Shown in pieces: positions 17,101-24,722 of a stretch of 31,928 nucleotides of DNA. This DNA is from OMOG01 sp041485845 (GTDB taxonomy: Bacteria > Acidobacteriota > Terriglobia > Bryobacterales > Bryobacteraceae). Each line of letters begins with the position of its first letter. Position 1 is the stretch's first letter. A program made the position numbers and the translations under genes. The stretch is taken from NCBI GenBank assembly GCA_041485845.1, contig JBGPKH010000019.1, positions 1 to 31,928 of the forward strand, given 5' to 3'. The notes below the pieces were generated by a model. The model had not been told where the DNA came from and searched no databases. It saw only the letters and a program-made list of their open reading frames with translations.

Positions 17101-17301
17101 ATGTTCTTGCTGTCTCAAGCCGCAGGGCGGCGGGCAGGCGCGTGCCTGCTTTTCTTTTGCGGAGCAGCTTTTTCTCAGGACTCCCGCGGGACCATCGCGG
17201 GCAGCGTGACCGATCCGCACGGGGCCGCGATCCCCGCAGGATGGCATCCTGCGCGGCGGTTGTCTACCGCCGCTGCCACGGTATTTTGCGAAACTCAATA
17301 G
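17101..17301 (+). pseudogene. N-terminal fragment of a TonB-dependent receptor
   Basis: The frame encodes a signal peptide (ACLLFFCGAAFSQ, cleavage near residue 26) and the first strands of a carboxypeptidase-regulatory domain (GTIAGSVTDPHGAAIP), then breaks off inside a palindrome at 17236 and ends in unrelated residues at a TAG at 17301. AGGGGGGA lies just before the ATG at 17101. It is the start of an Oar-like receptor without the rest. The missing continuation resembles the minus-strand relic at 16293-17018, whose frame begins almost where this one stops. Confidence 0.75.
17236..17273. repeat. Two adjacent perfect hairpins (REP-like)
   Basis: GCAGGATG-G-CATCCTGC (17236-17252) is an odd palindrome of 17 bases; directly after it GCGGCGGT-TGTCT-ACCGCCGC (17253-17273) forms an 8-bp stem with a 5-base loop. 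Two back-to-back GC-rich hairpins resemble bacterial REP/BIME units. The first one shares CATCCTGC with 17004-17011. Confidence 0.65.
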
Positions 17302-17387
17302 CCCAGTCCCACTGAGCCGCGCCCGTCAGCAAGCGGCCTCCGGCGACTTTTGACGAGGCCGCGGCCACGCCGCCCCCAACAGCCCCC

Positions 17388-18749
17388 TCACGGATTCTTC
17401 ACGCTCCGCAGCCACTGGTCCGCCAGAGTCTGGAGCTCGTCGAGGACCGCGGGGTACTGGCGCCGGAGGTTCTTCGATTCACCCGGGTCGTCCTCCACGT
17501 TGGAAAGGAAGAGGGCATCGTCGCCCTGGAGCGGCTGGCTGCCCGGCGGCGTGCCGTCGAAAACCTTGCCGTTTTGGACCAGCTTCCATTTGCCGCGCCG
17601 CACGGCAAGCTGGCCGCCCGAAGACCAGAAGATGGCGTCGTGTCTCGAGGCCGCGCCCGACACCGCCATGGGCAGTGCGTCGAAGCCATCCATGGTCCGG
17701 TCGGAAGGCGGCGCCACGCCTGCCGCTTGGCAGATGGTGGGCAGCACATCCAGGTGACTCCCGATGTGCGGCGAGACCTGGCCTTTGGGGATCGCGGCCG
17801 CCCAGTTCATGATCATGGGAACGTGCATGCCGCCGTCGAATGCGCTGAACTTGTTTCCCCGGAACGGCGCGTTGCGGCCCGCCGCCGCCGGCTTCTGGCC
17901 GAGGCCCGCGCGCGGTTCCCGCGTCGCGCCGTTGTCGGCGGTGAAGAACACCAGCGTGTTGTCCAGCAGGCGCAGTTCCCGCAAAGTGCGCACCACCTGT
18001 CCGACGGCGTCATCCGCGGCGGCCAGCATGGCGGCGTACGTGCGGCGTTCGGGATCGAGCGCGGGAAAGCGCTCTACGTATTTGCGCGGCGCGTGCATGG
18101 GGTAGTGCACGGCGTTGAACGGAAGGTATAGAAAGAACGGGTTCGACCGGTTGTCGCGCACGAACTGCACGGCTTCGCGCGCGAACAGCTCGGTGGAGTA
18201 CTGGCCGTCTTCGAAGATCTCGGTGCGGTCGCGCCACAGATCGTGATAGTTCACCGTGCGCGGCTCGCCCCAATAGTAGCGGTGCGAGTAGAAATCGATG
18301 CAGCCCGAGTGGAAGCCGAAGAAACGGTCGAATCCGTGAGCGTTGGGGTCCGTGCCGGGGGTCGAGCCCAGGTGCCACTTTCCAATGATGCCGGTGGCGT
18401 AGCCCGCGGGCTTCAGCAGGGACCCAATCGTTCGCTCGGTGGACCGCAGGGGCGGACCGTTGTCCGGCACGCCGGCGCGGATGGGATAGCGGCCGGTGAG
18501 GAGACCGGCACGCGACGGCGCGCACACCGGAGCGGCGGCATACCAGTTGGTAAAGCGCGCACCGGTGGACGCGAGCCCGTCGATGTTCGGGGTCTTCAGG
18601 TCGGAAGCTCCCCACGCGCCGATATCGTGGCACCCCAGGTCGTCGGCCAGGAACAGGATGACGTTCGGCAGGCGCGCCCCCGGCGTTCGGACCTGCGCGG
18701 TGGCGGCGGCGGTAGACGCGGACGCGAGAAAATTCCGGCGGGAGAGCAT
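17388..18749 (-). CDS. Tat-exported sulfatase (formylglycine type, S1 family)
   Basis: 453 residues. The N-terminus (MLSRRNFLASASTAAATAQ) is a twin-arginine signal. LPNVILFLADDLGCHDIG carries the metal-binding aspartates (Asp36, Asp37), and VCAPSRAGLLTGRYP (Cys76) is the C-x-P-S-R motif in which cysteine becomes formylglycine. GKWHLG, FFTADNGATREP and the C-terminal KWKLVQNGKVFDG segment complete the sulfatase pattern. It would hydrolyse sulfate esters, probably from sulfated glycans, in the periplasm. ATG at 18749 is chosen because the Tat signal begins there; the longer frame upstream is not protein-like. It lies among receptor genes and relics, a common setting for glycan-use genes. The substrate is unknown. 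Confidence 0.93.
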   Translation of the reverse strand: MLSRRNFLASASTAAATAQVRTPGARLPNVILFLADDLGCHDIGAWGASDLKTPNIDGLASTGARFTNWYAAAPVCAPSRAGLLTGRYPIRAGVPDNGPPLRSTERTIGSLLKPAGYATGIIGKWHLGSTPGTDPNAHGFDRFFGFHSGCIDFYSHRYYWGEPRTVNYHDLWRDRTEIFEDGQYSTELFAREAVQFVRDNRSNPFFLYLPFNAVHYPMHAPRKYVERFPALDPERRTYAAMLAAADDAVGQVVRTLRELRLLDNTLVFFTADNGATREPRAGLGQKPAAAGRNAPFRGNKFSAFDGGMHVPMIMNWAAAIPKGQVSPHIGSHLDVLPTICQAAGVAPPSDRTMDGFDALPMAVSGAASRHDAIFWSSGGQLAVRRGKWKLVQNGKVFDGTPPGSQPLQGDDALFLSNVEDDPGESKNLRRQYPAVLDELQTLADQWLRSVKNP

Positions 18750-19120
18750 GTGGACAGCGTACCGCAGCGGGAAAGCCGCCGCTGCATGTGGGAGCGTTCG
18801 TTCGCCGGTGGAATAAGCTGCCACTCTCACAATCATTTGGAGTCGCGAGACCGGGGCGGGATGGATCTTGAACGGCCGTCTCCCATGAGAATGAGCACGT
18901 CGCGCAGTCGAAACAGCCGGTCCGGCTTCCATACCTCGAGCACATCGCCATCAGTGCCCTCTCCGGGTGTCCAACCACCCGTATAGTTTCAAGGCGCCCG
19001 GGCACAGGTTTCCGGGAACGAATCAGGAGAACTGGCTACGCCTGTTCATGGCGCCTGGCATGGCGCACTTGCATCGTGCCGCCCGCAAAGAGGTAGTTGT
19101 CCGACATCGGGCAGGCCACA
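18750..19120. other. Gene-free stretch with possible minus-strand coding relic
   Basis: No complete gene is supported. On the minus strand, between stops near 18849 and 18986, about 45 residues read like protein (YTGGWTPGEGTDGDVLEVW, then RLFRLRDVLILMGDGRSRS) without a start or a recognisable family; this may be the 3' end of a deleted gene. The remainder shows no feature. Confidence 0.3.
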
Positions 19121-19321
19121 ATACTTCAGACTCAACTGCACCGCGCGCGCCCCAATCTTCGTGCCGCGGACCTGCCCGAAACTGCCCGAACCGTAAGTCG
19201 TATTCGGCGGGTTGAAGATCGGATGGTTGCGGAAGTTGGAAGCCTCGGCGCGGAACTCCACCCGCTCGCGCTCCCTGGTCTTCCAGCGCCCCGACTTCCC
19301 CCGGAGGCCGCTACGCCACAT
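19121..19321 (-). pseudogene. C-terminal fragment of a third TonB-dependent receptor
   Basis: The frame encodes the typical last barrel strands of an Oar-like receptor: RERVEFRAEASNFRNHPIFN, then NTTYGSGSFGQVRGTKIGAR, then AVQLSLKY. Intact receptors stop two or three residues after such a strand, whereas here the frame runs on into unrelated sequence to 19046. Nothing of the plug or upper barrel is present; its upper end overlaps the last bases of the potassium-channel gene. It is the third receptor trace within 7 kb. Confidence 0.75.
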
Positions 19322-20222
19322 CCCCTACCTTCCCCACCTCCAGCACCAGATCGCCCTCCTCATCCACCGAAAACGCCGGCGCGAAGCGCTTTCCCCAGAC
19401 GACCTCGTCGTGACGATACGAGTACCGCGCCAGCACCGTCTGGCTGAACGTGTCGTCATACGCCTTGATCAGAATCAGAAACTCCGCCTGCAGCCGGATC
19501 AGGTCCTCCGCCGTCTTTCCCCATAGCGGGCTTTCGCTGTCGATCGGGTGTACGATGGTCCACGTCAGCGGCAGAAACAGAACCTTCTCCCGTTCCAGGC
19601 GCAACAGATTGTAATTCCGTTTGGCCTGGCCGTTCTCCCGATCGACCGTCATCAGCATGGTGCGAACCTCCAGTTCCATCAGCGAATTTCGGCGCATGTT
19701 GACCACCCGGAATTGCAGGCTGGCGCCATCCTGGTACGGCGTGACCAGCATGTTCTGGCTGAAGCCGATCCGCGCCGACGGCCGCGATACGCGCCCGAAC
19801 AGCAGGCCGGTCGCCAGCGCGAATCCCAGTACCCCCACCAGCGCTTCGAACGACGACACGGCGTTCGCCGCGGTCCCTTTGGGAGAGATGTTCCCGTACC
19901 CCACCGTGCTCAACGTGTGGGCGCTGAAGAAAAAGGCGTTCAGGAAACGGCCGAACTCGGTGGCCGCTTCGGCGCCCTGGAGGTGGTCGGTTCCAATCGC
20001 GGAATAAACCAGAGCGAACAGGGTGTTGACCAGCAGGTAGCCCAGGAACAGAAAGGCCAGAAAGCCGGGCCAACTCATGTTGATCAGGTGCAGATAGGGG
20101 TGCACGTCGCGCCACGTCGTGCCCCGCCGATGCACGTTGAAGCTGCCGTCCTTATTAATGACTCGCCGGAAAGGCGCCGTGAACTGCTGGGTCAGGCCGG
20201 GGTCGAAGCCAGGTTTGTTCAT
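19311..20222 (-). CDS. Inward-rectifier-type potassium channel (KirBac-like)
   Basis: 303 residues. Two transmembrane helices (~residues 52-76 and ~122-145) flank a pore helix and the selectivity filter TVGYG (residues 106-110), followed by a cytoplasmic immunoglobulin-like Kir domain (ASLQFRVVNMRRNSLMELEV, and LTWTIVHPIDSESPLWG, the latter highly typical of Kir channels). The N-terminal slide-helix region (WRDVHPYLHLINMSW) also fits KirBac. It conducts K+ across the inner membrane as a tetramer. Its ATG is three bases after the stop of the ADOP permease gene, so the two are probably cotranscribed. The 3' end overlaps a receptor relic by 11 bases, suggesting that the relic was cut by a rearrangement near here. 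Confidence 0.93.
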   Translation of the reverse strand: MNKPGFDPGLTQQFTAPFRRVINKDGSFNVHRRGTTWRDVHPYLHLINMSWPGFLAFLFLGYLLVNTLFALVYSAIGTDHLQGAEAATEFGRFLNAFFFSAHTLSTVGYGNISPKGTAANAVSSFEALVGVLGFALATGLLFGRVSRPSARIGFSQNMLVTPYQDGASLQFRVVNMRRNSLMELEVRTMLMTVDRENGQAKRNYNLLRLEREKVLFLPLTWTIVHPIDSESPLWGKTAEDLIRLQAEFLILIKAYDDTFSQTVLARYSYRHDEVVWGKRFAPAFSVDEEGDLVLEVGKVGDVA

Positions 20223-20225
20223 ATG

Positions 20226-22751
20226 CTATTCACACCGCAATGCCACCATCGGATCCACGCGCGCCGCCCGCCGGGCCGGCAGGTAGCCCGCCAGCAACGT
20301 TGCTCCGAAGATAATGGCGATGGCGATGGCGATGGTGGCCGGATCCGCCGGGGTCAGTCCGAACAACTGATTGGCGATCAGCCTTCCGGCAGCCAGCGCG
20401 CACGGCAAGCCGATCCCCACCCCCAGAGCCACCAGCCGCAAAGTCTCCCGCAGCACCAGCCACAGCACCCCTGCTTCGGACGCCCCGAGCGCCATGCGGA
20501 TTCCGATTTCGCTCGCGCGCCGGCTCATCGCGTACGACATCACGCCGTAAAGACCGATCGCCGCCATCGTCAACGCCAGCCCGCCGAAGAATGCCGAGAG
20601 TCCGGCAATCAAGCGTTGCGTGACCAGCCGGCGGCCGATCTGTTCGTTCACCGTGCGAATGCTGAGGATCGGCAACCCGCGGTCCACCTGCGCGATCGCC
20701 GGCCGCACCGCCGATACCAGCCCGTTCGGATCTCCCGCCCCGGTCAACACGAACGTCACTGCTTCGATGGTTCCGATCGGATGAAAGAGATTCGGGTAGA
20801 ATCTTGGCCGGGCCGGTTCGTCCACCCGGTGTTCCTTGGCATCCGCCGCGACGCCCACGATTTCGTACGTCTCGCGAGTGGCCGGATACTCATCCGTCAC
20901 GTGCTTGCCGATCGGGTCGGAGTCGCCGAAGAAGAACCGCGCGAAGGTTTCGTTGATCACGCAGACTTGTGCGCCCCGCGCCGCGTCCGCTGTATCCAAC
21001 TCGCGCCCGCGCAGCAGCGGGATACCCACCGTGCTGAAGTAGTCCGGACCCACGAGCGTCCATCGCGAACGCAATTCGTCTGCCGTGCGGCGCGAGGAGC
21101 CTTCGAGCGAGATGGGATCGCCCGAGTCGCCCCGGAACAGCCCGGTATTCGACACCGTCACTCCACGTACGCCCGGGATGGCTCGCAGCCCTTGGCGCAC
21201 TTTCTCATAGAGCGCCGGCACGCTCGCTCCCTTGTATCCGCCGGCCACCGGATCGATCCCTATCGTCAACAGATGGTCGCGGTTGAGGCCGAGTTTCTGC
21301 ACCACCATGTTGTGCAGGCTGCGCACGAACAACGTCGCGCCCATCAACAGCAGCAGAGACAGGGCCACCTGCGCAACTACCAGCACGCGGCCGGTCTGGA
21401 CACTGCCGCGCCCTCCGCCCGATCCGCGAACGTTGGCAGCGAGCGTTTGATTGATGTCGACACGCGTGGCTCGCAACGCCGGCGCCAGCCCGAACAGGAT
21501 TCCCGTCAACAGCGAAATCACCGCGGTGAACAGAAACACGCGAATGCCGGTGTGGCTCCCCAGCTCGACCTCGGTCCCGCCCGAAGCCACGAGTCTCACC
21601 AGCACGCTGGTTCCCGTGCTCGCCAGGACGGCCCCCAGAACACCGCCGAGAGTCGCCACCAGGATGCTCTCCGTGAGCAACTGGCGCACCAGTCTCGCTC
21701 GTCCCGCACCCAGCGCCAGGCGCAGGCCGATCTCGCGCTGCCGCCCGCTGGCGCGCGCCAGCATCAGGTTGGCGATGTTGGAGCACGCGATCAAAAGCAC
21801 CAGCCCCACCATGGCCATCAGCAGAACCAGCGGGTCCGAGAACTGGCCGCGAAGCTCCGAGGCGCCCCGCGCGCCGGCGCGCAACTGGATCTTCTGGTCG
21901 AGCGTCTCGCGGCGCTCTTTCGCGGTGGGCTGCGCCGCCGCCCACTCTCGCAGAACCTGCTGGAACGACACGTTGATGCCGGCCTCCGCCTTGGCGCGCG
22001 AAACTCCCGGAGCCAGCCGCGCCATCGCCTGGAGCCACAGAACATCGCGCGGCCGCAGGTAGTTGCGCCCCGGGAGTGCCTGCTCCTGCATGGTGATGGG
22101 AAGCCACAGGTCGGCTTCCGAGCCGGCCAGCATGCCGCGGAACCCCGCCGGCGTCACGCCGAGAATCTGGAGGGAGGCCCGGCCGACGCGTAACGTCTTG
22201 CCCACTACGCTCGGGTCGCCGCCGAACTGCCGCTGCCAGAATCCGTGAGAGATCACCGCCACTGGGCTCGCTCCCGGCGCGCGGTCTTCCTGCGGCGTGA
22301 AGGCGCGGCCCAGGGCCGGCTGCACGCCAAGCACTCCGAAGAACTCGCCCGAGACCAGTTGTATGCGAGCTTTGCCCGCCTGCTCAGCGGCGCCTGCGGT
22401 GATCGCCACGTCGACTTCGCTCAACGCGCTCTGGGCGGCGAACATCCCCGAAAATACCTGGTTGTGGGCGCGAAGCTGTTCGAACTCCGGATAGGCCAGA
22501 ATATGGCGCACGCCGTGTTCGGTGGTATCGATCGCTACGCCGCTCGATCCCGGATCGGTCAGAAGAACGAGCTGCTCGGGATGCGCCACCGGAAGGAGCC
22601 GCAGCATCACCGCATCGATCAGGCTGAAAACCGCCGTGTTCGCGCCGATGCCGAGCCCGAGCGAAAGCACAGCCACCAGCAGAAATCCCGGACTCTTGGC
22701 GAGTGTGCGGCAGGCAAAACGAAGGTCTTGGAACAAGCTGACCATATCCAT
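20226..22751 (-). CDS. ADOP-type MacB/FtsX permease
   Basis: 841 residues. N-terminal signature DLRFACRTLAKSPGFLLVAV and SLGLGIGANTAVFSLIDAVM, then a MacB-type periplasmic domain, a central FtsX domain (~residues 300-440: LLIACSNIANLMLARASGRQ), a second periplasmic domain and a C-terminal FtsX domain (~720-841: GLYGVMSYAMSRRASEIGIR). This duplicated arrangement without an attached ATPase is the 'acidobacterial duplicated orphan permease' (ADOP) class, abundant in Solibacter-type genomes; the cargo is unknown and the partner ATPase is elsewhere. ATG codons at 22751 and 22745 are both possible, neither with a clear ribosome site. The Kir channel gene follows after three bases. A gene start (now a relic) lies divergently upstream. 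Confidence 0.92.
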   Translation of the reverse strand: MDMVSLFQDLRFACRTLAKSPGFLLVAVLSLGLGIGANTAVFSLIDAVMLRLLPVAHPEQLVLLTDPGSSGVAIDTTEHGVRHILAYPEFEQLRAHNQVFSGMFAAQSALSEVDVAITAGAAEQAGKARIQLVSGEFFGVLGVQPALGRAFTPQEDRAPGASPVAVISHGFWQRQFGGDPSVVGKTLRVGRASLQILGVTPAGFRGMLAGSEADLWLPITMQEQALPGRNYLRPRDVLWLQAMARLAPGVSRAKAEAGINVSFQQVLREWAAAQPTAKERRETLDQKIQLRAGARGASELRGQFSDPLVLLMAMVGLVLLIACSNIANLMLARASGRQREIGLRLALGAGRARLVRQLLTESILVATLGGVLGAVLASTGTSVLVRLVASGGTEVELGSHTGIRVFLFTAVISLLTGILFGLAPALRATRVDINQTLAANVRGSGGGRGSVQTGRVLVVAQVALSLLLLMGATLFVRSLHNMVVQKLGLNRDHLLTIGIDPVAGGYKGASVPALYEKVRQGLRAIPGVRGVTVSNTGLFRGDSGDPISLEGSSRRTADELRSRWTLVGPDYFSTVGIPLLRGRELDTADAARGAQVCVINETFARFFFGDSDPIGKHVTDEYPATRETYEIVGVAADAKEHRVDEPARPRFYPNLFHPIGTIEAVTFVLTGAGDPNGLVSAVRPAIAQVDRGLPILSIRTVNEQIGRRLVTQRLIAGLSAFFGGLALTMAAIGLYGVMSYAMSRRASEIGIRMALGASEAGVLWLVLRETLRLVALGVGIGLPCALAAGRLIANQLFGLTPADPATIAIAIAIIFGATLLAGYLPARRAARVDPMVALRCE

Positions 22752-22766
22752 GTATCGTACAGCGCC

Positions 22767-22801
22767 GGCGGCAGTATTACACGAGGGCGGCGGTATTACA
22801 C
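22767..22801. repeat. Short direct repeat in the divergent promoter region
   Basis: GGCGGCAGTATTACAC (22767-22782) and GGCGGCGGTATTACAC (22786-22801) differ at one base and are offset by 19. They sit between the ADOP permease start and the start of the VPS10-like relic and could be paired regulatory sites or a duplicated -10 region. Confidence 0.5.
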
Positions 22802-22823
22802 TATGAGGAACCGGAGACCTTCC

Positions 22824-23199
22824 ATGATGCGTATTCTGTCACTTGCCGCTGTTCTCCCGGCCTTGGCGTTCGCGCAGAGCGCACCCAAGGCCGACCTGCT
22901 GAAAGCCCTCAAGTTCCGCGAAATCGGCCCCGCCAACATGGGCGGACGCATCGACGATTTCGCCGTGGTCGAAAGCAACACCAACATCGTCTACGCTGCC
23001 ACGGCATCCGGCGGAGTCTGGAAGCCGGTGAATTCCGGCACCTCGTGGAAACCGGTCTTCGACGACCAGCCCGTTTCGAGCATCGGCGAGGTCACCGTGT
23101 CGCAGTCCGAGCCCGATGTTCGACAAACTACGTGCCGAAGTGGTGAAGTTCAACGACGCGATGAACGCCGCCAGGGCGCCCTTTGTGGCCGTGCCGTGA
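22824..23199 (+). pseudogene. VPS10/BNR-repeat secreted protein reduced to its two ends
   Basis: The first part (22824 to ~23115) has a signal peptide (MMRILSLAAVLPALAFAQ) and a well-conserved start of VPS10/sortilin-type beta-propeller proteins: KFREIGPANMGGRIDDFAVV and YAATASGGVWKPVNSGTSWK, up to SQSEPDV. Full-length relatives have roughly 1000 residues. Here the frame then turns to nonsense, while a shifted frame from 23116 encodes FDKLRAEVVKFNDAMNAAR plus APFVAVP and a stop at 23199, which looks like the natural C-terminus of the same family. So an internal deletion of several kilobases has joined both ends out of frame. GGAG lies seven bases before ATG 22824. Confidence 0.75.
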
Positions 23200-23232
23200 G
23201 GCGGCGCGGTATTCTGGAATAGAGAGGGAGAC

Positions 23233-23550
23233 ATGCGTCCGACGCGAATGACCGCCAAAGAGCTGAAGGAAGTCGAGGAGGAGGTTCAGCAGGTAGCCGC
23301 CAAGTTCCCCGAGATCATATGGATTCGGCACGCCTTTCGTGACGACTGGGACGGAGATCCGGCAATTTACTTTCAGGTGCTTTTGAAGGACGAGACCACT
23401 GCGGACTTCGAGCAGTATCGCGCCCTTACACGACGCATCGAAGACACGACCGAGACGGATCTGGGCATCTGGGACACCGAGTATCTGCCCTACTTCAGGT
23501 TTCGCACCAAGTCTGCCCAGGAGAGGCTGAAGGACCCGCAATGGGAGTAG
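23233..23550 (+). CDS. Small protein paired with a HEPN gene (possible antitoxin/NTase-like)
   Basis: 105 residues. The start is helical (TAKELKEVEEEVQQVAAKFP), then a strand-rich core (IIWIRHAFRDDWDGDPAIYF, QVLLKDETT) and a conserved-looking end (YLPYFRFRTKSAQERLKDPQ). I do not know a named family, but recall similar proteins next to HEPN genes in other bacteria. GAGAGGGAGAC lies directly ahead of the ATG at 23233. It overlaps the HEPN gene by ten bases, the usual arrangement for a toxin-antitoxin or nucleotidyltransferase/HEPN pair. The acidic centre (DDWDGD) could be a metal site; that is a guess. Confidence 0.7.
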   Translation: MRPTRMTAKELKEVEEEVQQVAAKFPEIIWIRHAFRDDWDGDPAIYFQVLLKDETTADFEQYRALTRRIEDTTETDLGIWDTEYLPYFRFRTKSAQERLKDPQWE

Positions 23551-24164
23551 CGGAAGACCTCCTGGTGCTGGCGGGCCGTCTCGCCACACCGGCTACGGCA
23601 GAACCCGAGCAGGCATCGCTGCGCCGGGCCTTATCCACAGCGTACTATGCGTTGTTTCATCTGCTGGTCAGCGAAGCGACCCAATGCTGGAATGGTTCAT
23701 CGTCTGCACAGCTTGGGCTGGAGAGAGCGTTCGAACATAGGACCATGAAAGAAGCGTCACGAGCGGTCCTGTCGGGGAATTGGAAGGCTTGGGGCAGCCC
23801 CACACCCTCGGTTCCCGTAGATCTGAGGGCTGTGGCGACAACGTTCGTCAAGATGCAGGATGTACGGCAGCAGGCCGACTATGACAATGCGCAATTCTGG
23901 GAATCGGCAGATGTCCGTAATCTCGTCGCGGAAGTCCAGACCGCTTTCGAGAATTGGAACAAGATCCGAACCGATCCCGCAGCCAACCAGGCAAGGGCTT
24001 CGCCCTTGATATCCCTGCGGGATATCGGAGTCAGGAGTCAGGAGTCAGGAGTCAGAATGGCGGCGGCGGTGAGCCATTGCAACGAAAGAACTTGCCAACA
24101 CAACGAGAACAAAATTCTCGTGGCGCGCCGTATAACGGCAACCAATACCTCCTCTCCCTCATGA
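23541..24164 (+). CDS. HEPN-domain protein with C-terminus altered by an insertion
   Basis: 207 residues as it reads now. Residues ~1-148 form a HEPN-like helical domain: SLRRALSTAYYALFHLLVSE near the start and VRQQADYDNAQFWESADVRN later are typical. From residue ~150 the frame enters a 155-bp insertion containing hairpins and 7-bp repeats and ends in unrelated residues. If bases 23990-24144 are removed, the frame continues as NQYLLSLMMGKRRH to TGA at 24182-24184, giving a 162-residue protein of ordinary family length. HEPN proteins of such pairs are often RNases or RNase-like toxins. Whether the altered version still works is unknown. The partner gene overlaps its start. Confidence 0.75.
   Translation: MGVAEDLLVLAGRLATPATAEPEQASLRRALSTAYYALFHLLVSEATQCWNGSSSAQLGLERAFEHRTMKEASRAVLSGNWKAWGSPTPSVPVDLRAVATTFVKMQDVRQQADYDNAQFWESADVRNLVAEVQTAFENWNKIRTDPAANQARASPLISLRDIGVRSQESGVRMAAAVSHCNERTCQHNENKILVARRITATNTSSPS
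23990..24144. mobile_element. 155-bp insertion flanked by CAACCA repeats, with hairpins and heptamer repeats
   Basis: CAACCA stands at 23984-23989 and again at 24139-24144, as expected for a 6-bp target duplication. The inserted sequence holds CAAGGGC-TTC-GCCCTTG (23992-24008), GATATCCC-TGC-GGGATATC (24008-24026), four tandem GGAGTCA units (24027-24054) and ACGAGAA-CAAAA-TTCTCGT (24103-24121). No terminal inverted repeats or coding sequence are seen. Removing it restores the HEPN reading frame, the main argument that it is an insertion. Confidence 0.7.
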
Positions 24165-24188
24165 TGGGCAAAAGACGACATTGAATTC

Positions 24189-24698
24189 ATGATGACTCGC
24201 AGAAACATTCTCTTCACTGTCATCCTTACGAGGCTCGCCAAGGCCGTCTCCACCGTCAAAATAGTGGAGTTCGACGCCGCCGGCCGCAAGAAAGGACTCG
24301 TCATCGTAGAACGAGTAGTCAAGTCCGACGCCGACTGGCGCAAGCAGTTAGATCCCGAACAGTACGAAGTCACTCGGCACGCGGACACCGAGGAAGCATT
24401 TACCGGCCAGTACTGGAACAATCACGCGCCGGGACTCTACCGATGCATCTGCTGCTCTACGGCCCTCTTCGACTCCGCCACTAAGTTCGATTCCGGCACC
24501 GGGTGGCCGAGCTTCTGGGCGCCCATCGCTCGCGAAAACATCGTGACCCGCACCGACAGGATCCTCGGCTACGAGCGCACCGAAGTCCGGTGCGTCCGCT
24601 GCGACGCGCATCTGGGCCACGTCTTCGACGACGGTCCGCCGCCCACTCGCTTGCGCTACTGCCTGAACTCCGCGGCGCTCGCGTTCCACCCGAAATAA
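24189..24698 (+). CDS. msrB: Peptide-methionine (R)-S-oxide reductase MsrB
   Basis: 169 residues, with the complete MsrB domain from residue ~46. Zinc ligands are the pairs Cys86/Cys89 (YRCICCS) and Cys135/Cys138 (RCVRCDAHLGHVFDDGP). GTGWPSFW is at 103-110, and the catalytic cysteine is Cys158 in LRYCLNSAAL, matching the usual RYCINSASL. It reduces methionine-R-sulfoxide in proteins. The N-terminus (MMTRRNILFTVILTRLAKA) looks like a weak Tat or membrane signal, so it may be exported. ATG at 24189 or 24192 are both possible; no clear ribosome site. It starts four bases after the original end of the interrupted HEPN gene. Confidence 0.93.
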   Translation: MMTRRNILFTVILTRLAKAVSTVKIVEFDAAGRKKGLVIVERVVKSDADWRKQLDPEQYEVTRHADTEEAFTGQYWNNHAPGLYRCICCSTALFDSATKFDSGTGWPSFWAPIARENIVTRTDRILGYERTEVRCVRCDAHLGHVFDDGPPPTRLRYCLNSAALAFHPK

Positions 24699-24722
24699 AT
24701 GGCGCAGGCACTCGCGCCCGAT

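Noticed and set aside
19548..22193. An 881-residue open frame on the plus strand
   Set aside because: It is the antisense shadow of the ADOP permease and Kir channel; the translation is His/Arg/Gln-rich with no recognisable domain.
22245..22823. An upstream extension of the VPS10-like reading frame
   Set aside because: The extension is antisense to the ADOP permease; the ribosome site and signal peptide place the start at 22824.
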